This document shows, piece after piece, positions 6,377 to 8,323 of a stretch of DNA of 8,323 nucleotides. The DNA is from Actinomycetota bacterium (GTDB lineage: Bacteria > Cyanobacteriota > Vampirovibrionia > Obscuribacterales > Obscuribacteraceae): assembly GCA_903970355.1 (NCBI GenBank), contig CAJCIF010000013.1:1-8323 (forward strand), written 5' to 3'. The stretch's first letter is position 1. Every line of letters begins with the position of its first letter. The notes under the pieces were generated by a model, which was given only the letters and a program-made list of their open reading frames with translations, did no database searches and had not been told where the DNA came from. Position numbers and translations under genes: made by a program.

Positions 6377-8038
6377 TTAGTCGTCTTCTGGTGCTGGATT
6401 GTCATTGTCGTTGTTGTTACGATCAGAATAGGGAGTAGCCCAATATGAACCCGAAATATTTTTGCCTTTCGAAACTAGTTCCAGCGCTGTTTTAAAACGG
6501 AAGTTTTTCTGAGCGATGTTGGAGTTTTCTACGAGCTGATAGAGAATGCCTGGTATTTCTGCTTTCGCTATGCCATTTTCAAATGGGCCAATGTCCGAAA
6601 AATTTTGCTGAATGGCTGGGTTTCCTTGTGCATTGATGTACTGCCAGGCGTTTCCATTCCAAACTGGAGCATAGGCACCGTGGAACGGCAGAGCCATCAA
6701 AAATTTCGGAGGAATAACGATCTGTGCTTGTTCGTTTGAATAGCCGCACAATCCATCTACTATCACTACTCCTAGTCCATTAAATAACCAGTGGCCTTCT
6801 TCGTTTGTTATCACCCCGTTTAAATGAGGGAAGGGAAGTTTTTTCCCTGATTCATCTATGATTCGCCATTTCTTTCCATTTCTTACTGCGATTAACTTGT
6901 CGAATTGAGTGACGTAGTCGTATTTCGGTTCAATGATGATTTTGCCAGACGTATCAACAAAGCCAATTTTTTTGTCTATTTCGACTGCCGCATGTCCATT
7001 AGCGAATGAGACTATGTTTTTGTATTTCGGCGGAATGATTATTTGCCCGTCTGCATCAATGATGCCACAAAGATTGTCGCTCCAAATACGGAAATAATTC
7101 TGGGTTACTCTTCCCGAACCACCAAGAGTCCAACTTGGATTCGAGAGATTGCTGCGATTACGAAAGCCGGCCATATTTTCAAAACCTTCGATTCGATCGT
7201 AAGTAGGTTTTAAAGTCCATTGACCATTGCTATTGATCAATCCGGTTTTGCCATTTTGCTGAGAAATGATGTAGAGATTACCTTTGCCCAAGCGACGAGG
7301 TGTTTCGCGAACCGGCGAGCTAAAGAGAACTTTGCCTGTTTTATCTATAAGTAAAGTTTCGTCATCCTTTGTCACTGTGGCAACGCCGTGATCGAATTGC
7401 TGAGCGTCTGAGTATTTTGCTGGAATAACGAGCTTTCCGGTTTTATCTAAATAACCCCAGCGCTCATTTTCCTTTTCACCGCTTGCAACTGCTGTCATAC
7501 CTTCACTGGTATCGCGATAACTTTCGTATTGAGGTTTAACAACTACCTGGCCAGACCAATCAACAAAACCATATCTCTGTGAGCCCCAGGTATTCGGTTT
7601 TACCGGAATTAGTGTGGTCGCATCATAGCCCGTACTTTCTAACTCCAAATCCGCGTATGCAAGGTTACTGGGCAGTTCCGGCAGCTTACGCGCTGTATTG
7701 AGCCGAAGTGATTCATTCAAAATTACTTTTTTTGTAATCAGCGGATTCAAATCAAATGAGCTCATGCCGACGAAAAGCAAAGCAACGCCCACGCAAGAGG
7801 CGACTACCAATTTATGGCGTCGTAATCCTGGTGACGTTTTGATTGGGGCAAAACTGTCGGTTGAGGTTGGACCTACAGCGTAACTAGGATTAACAGGTGC
7901 CTGACTTTGTAGCTCTTGTTTTTGATCGCGCTCTACTTTGGCAATTTCTAGCTTGGTTTCTTCAGGACTCAACTTTATGTCCTGGACGCCAGACTCTTGC
8001 TCTGTTTTAACAGTTTCCCTGATCGGTTTCGCCATCAT
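6377..8038 (-). CDS. Single-pass membrane protein with WG repeats, putative extracytoplasmic sensor
   Basis: The 553-aa protein has a charged N-terminal region (1-74), one hydrophobic helix (about 77-92) preceded by RRHK, and a large C-terminal part made of WG-type beta repeats. By the positive-inside rule the repeats face outward. Repeat units start near 155 (RYGFVDWSGQVVVKPQY), 193 (RWGYLDKTGKLVIPAKY), 228 (degenerate), 264, 323, 357 (KIGFVDTSGKIIIEPKY), 390 (degenerate), 430 and 464, about nine in all. The C-terminus is rich in Asn, Asp and Pro. WG repeats are seen in many bacterial surface or signalling proteins, but their ligands are mostly unknown. The gene directly precedes two membrane kinases, so a sensor or scaffold role for them is a reasonable inference. 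ATGs at 8038 and 8035 are both possible: GGAAG lies 3 nt before the first and 6 nt before the second, which slightly favours 8035. Confidence 0.87.
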   Translation of the reverse strand: MMAKPIRETVKTEQESGVQDIKLSPEETKLEIAKVERDQKQELQSQAPVNPSYAVGPTSTDSFAPIKTSPGLRRHKLVVASCVGVALLFVGMSSFDLNPLITKKVILNESLRLNTARKLPELPSNLAYADLELESTGYDATTLIPVKPNTWGSQRYGFVDWSGQVVVKPQYESYRDTSEGMTAVASGEKENERWGYLDKTGKLVIPAKYSDAQQFDHGVATVTKDDETLLIDKTGKVLFSSPVRETPRRLGKGNLYIISQQNGKTGLINSNGQWTLKPTYDRIEGFENMAGFRNRSNLSNPSWTLGGSGRVTQNYFRIWSDNLCGIIDADGQIIIPPKYKNIVSFANGHAAVEIDKKIGFVDTSGKIIIEPKYDYVTQFDKLIAVRNGKKWRIIDESGKKLPFPHLNGVITNEEGHWLFNGLGVVIVDGLCGYSNEQAQIVIPPKFLMALPFHGAYAPVWNGNAWQYINAQGNPAIQQNFSDIGPFENGIAKAEIPGILYQLVENSNIAQKNFRFKTALELVSKGKNISGSYWATPYSDRNNNDNDNPAPEDD

Positions 8039-8041
8039 GTT

Positions 8042-8083
8042 CTTCCAAATACAGGCAATAGATTGGCTATACCCATTTGGAAG
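8042..8083 (-). promoter_or_regulatory. Hairpin sequestering the Shine-Dalgarno of the WG-repeat gene
   Basis: On the minus strand CTTCCAAAT (8083-8075) and ATTTGGAAG (8050-8042) are perfect 9-bp inverted copies 24 nt apart. The loop itself folds further: GGG with CCT (one G-U), then ATAG with CTAT, leaving a CCAAT apical loop. The 3' arm ends in GGAAG, the SD of the downstream gene, only 3 nt before ATG 8038. No U-run follows on either strand, so it is not a typical intrinsic terminator. Confidence 0.65.
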
Positions 8084-8118
8084 GCGCGGCCAGCGAAAAC
8101 TAAGGGAAATTAATAGGG
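8084..8118 (-). other. Short spacer between the TPR-like gene and the hairpin
   Basis: No clear promoter or terminator is visible. A weak candidate promoter would use GCGACT inside the upstream gene's end and TATTAA 17 bp later, just after that gene's stop, but the -35 is poor. Without it, the WG and kinase genes would be read from a promoter beyond the right edge. Confidence 0.3.
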
Positions 8119-8323
8119 TTAAGGCGTAGGACCAGTCGCAGGTGTAGGCGTGGGTGGTGTTTGCGTTTGTGTTACGGTTCGCAATTTGTCTGCTGCTACT
8201 TTGGAGCTTGGGAAGTAGCGGAGAATTTCAGCGAGCGTCTGCTTTTCTTTGGCGGGGTCGTTAAACATCTCGCTCAGTTTTACTTCGTACCAGAGGGCCT
8301 GCCAATTGGCAGGATCGAGAAAG
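8119..8323 (-). CDS. C-terminal end of a TPR-like protein with a Pro/Thr-rich tail (runs off the right edge)
   Basis: The last 67 codons of a minus-strand gene end at TAA 8121-8119. The peptide contains DPANWQALWYEVKLSEMFND (residues 3-22), then AEILRYFPSSKVAADKLR. The helical pattern with small and aromatic residues at regular spacing, and FP-S-x-x-A near the end, resembles the terminal helices of a TPR or TPR-like domain. The last 17 residues (TQTQTPPTPTPATGPTP) are a low-complexity Pro/Thr tail. The start and most of the gene are outside the window, so the function is not known. It lies on the same strand as the WG-repeat and kinase genes, 80 bp upstream, and may be the first visible member of their operon. 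Confidence 0.7.
   Translation of the reverse strand, partial: FLDPANWQALWYEVKLSEMFNDPAKEKQTLAEILRYFPSSKVAADKLRTVTQTQTPPTPTPATGPTP

Noticed and set aside
8042..8083. The inverted repeat as an intrinsic terminator
   Set aside because: No T-run follows on either strand, and on the minus strand the 3' arm is the ribosome site of the next gene.

Overview
The window looks like chromosomal DNA from a Gram-negative-type bacterium with many signalling genes. Base composition is balanced, genes are tightly packed, Shine-Dalgarno (SD) sites are purine-rich, and there is an ECF sigma factor, large membrane-bound Ser/Thr (Hanks-type) kinases and a WG-repeat protein. This mix is typical of signalling-rich lineages such as Cyanobacteria/Melainabacteria-like groups or Planctomycetes. 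That placement is an inference with low confidence: nothing in the window is diagnostic, and I see no mobile element, RNA gene or CRISPR array.

Layout. (1) 1-128, minus strand: the N-terminus of an ECF-type sigma-70 factor running off the left edge. (2) 204-848, plus: a probably exported Cys-based (tyrosine/dual-specificity-type) phosphatase, divergent from the sigma gene. (3) 947-2832, plus: a two-gene operon of a GntR/FCD transcription factor and, 2 bp later, a threonine-synthase-like PLP enzyme with an N-terminal zinc ribbon. Its promoter is readable: TTGACT, 17 bp, TACAAT, with the -10 inside a perfect 16-bp palindrome and a second partial copy exactly 21 bp downstream, which fits autorepression. 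(4) 8323 down to 2837, minus: an apparent four-gene cluster made of a partial TPR-like protein with a Pro/Thr-rich tail, a single-pass WG-repeat protein, a 705-aa membrane kinase and a 475-aa membrane kinase. The last three are packed with a 2-bp gap and then an 8-bp overlap. The two arms of the window converge at 2832/2837 with only 4 bp between stop codons.

How the parts may work together. The minus-strand cluster is the most interesting region. The two kinases are paralogues in tandem. Each has pairs of membrane segments followed by a short, strand-rich, PH-like module and then a C-terminal kinase domain. The larger one carries the membrane-plus-PH-like module twice. The upstream WG-repeat protein is anchored by one helix and likely exposes its beta-rich repeats outside the cytoplasm, so a sensor (WG protein) feeding two membrane kinases is a reasonable hypothesis. 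Both kinases have HRD-x-TPDN instead of HRDLKPxN. One has DFN in place of DFG, and the other has a degraded glycine loop. The start of the WG gene lies directly behind a strong hairpin that buries its SD, which suggests translational control of the module.
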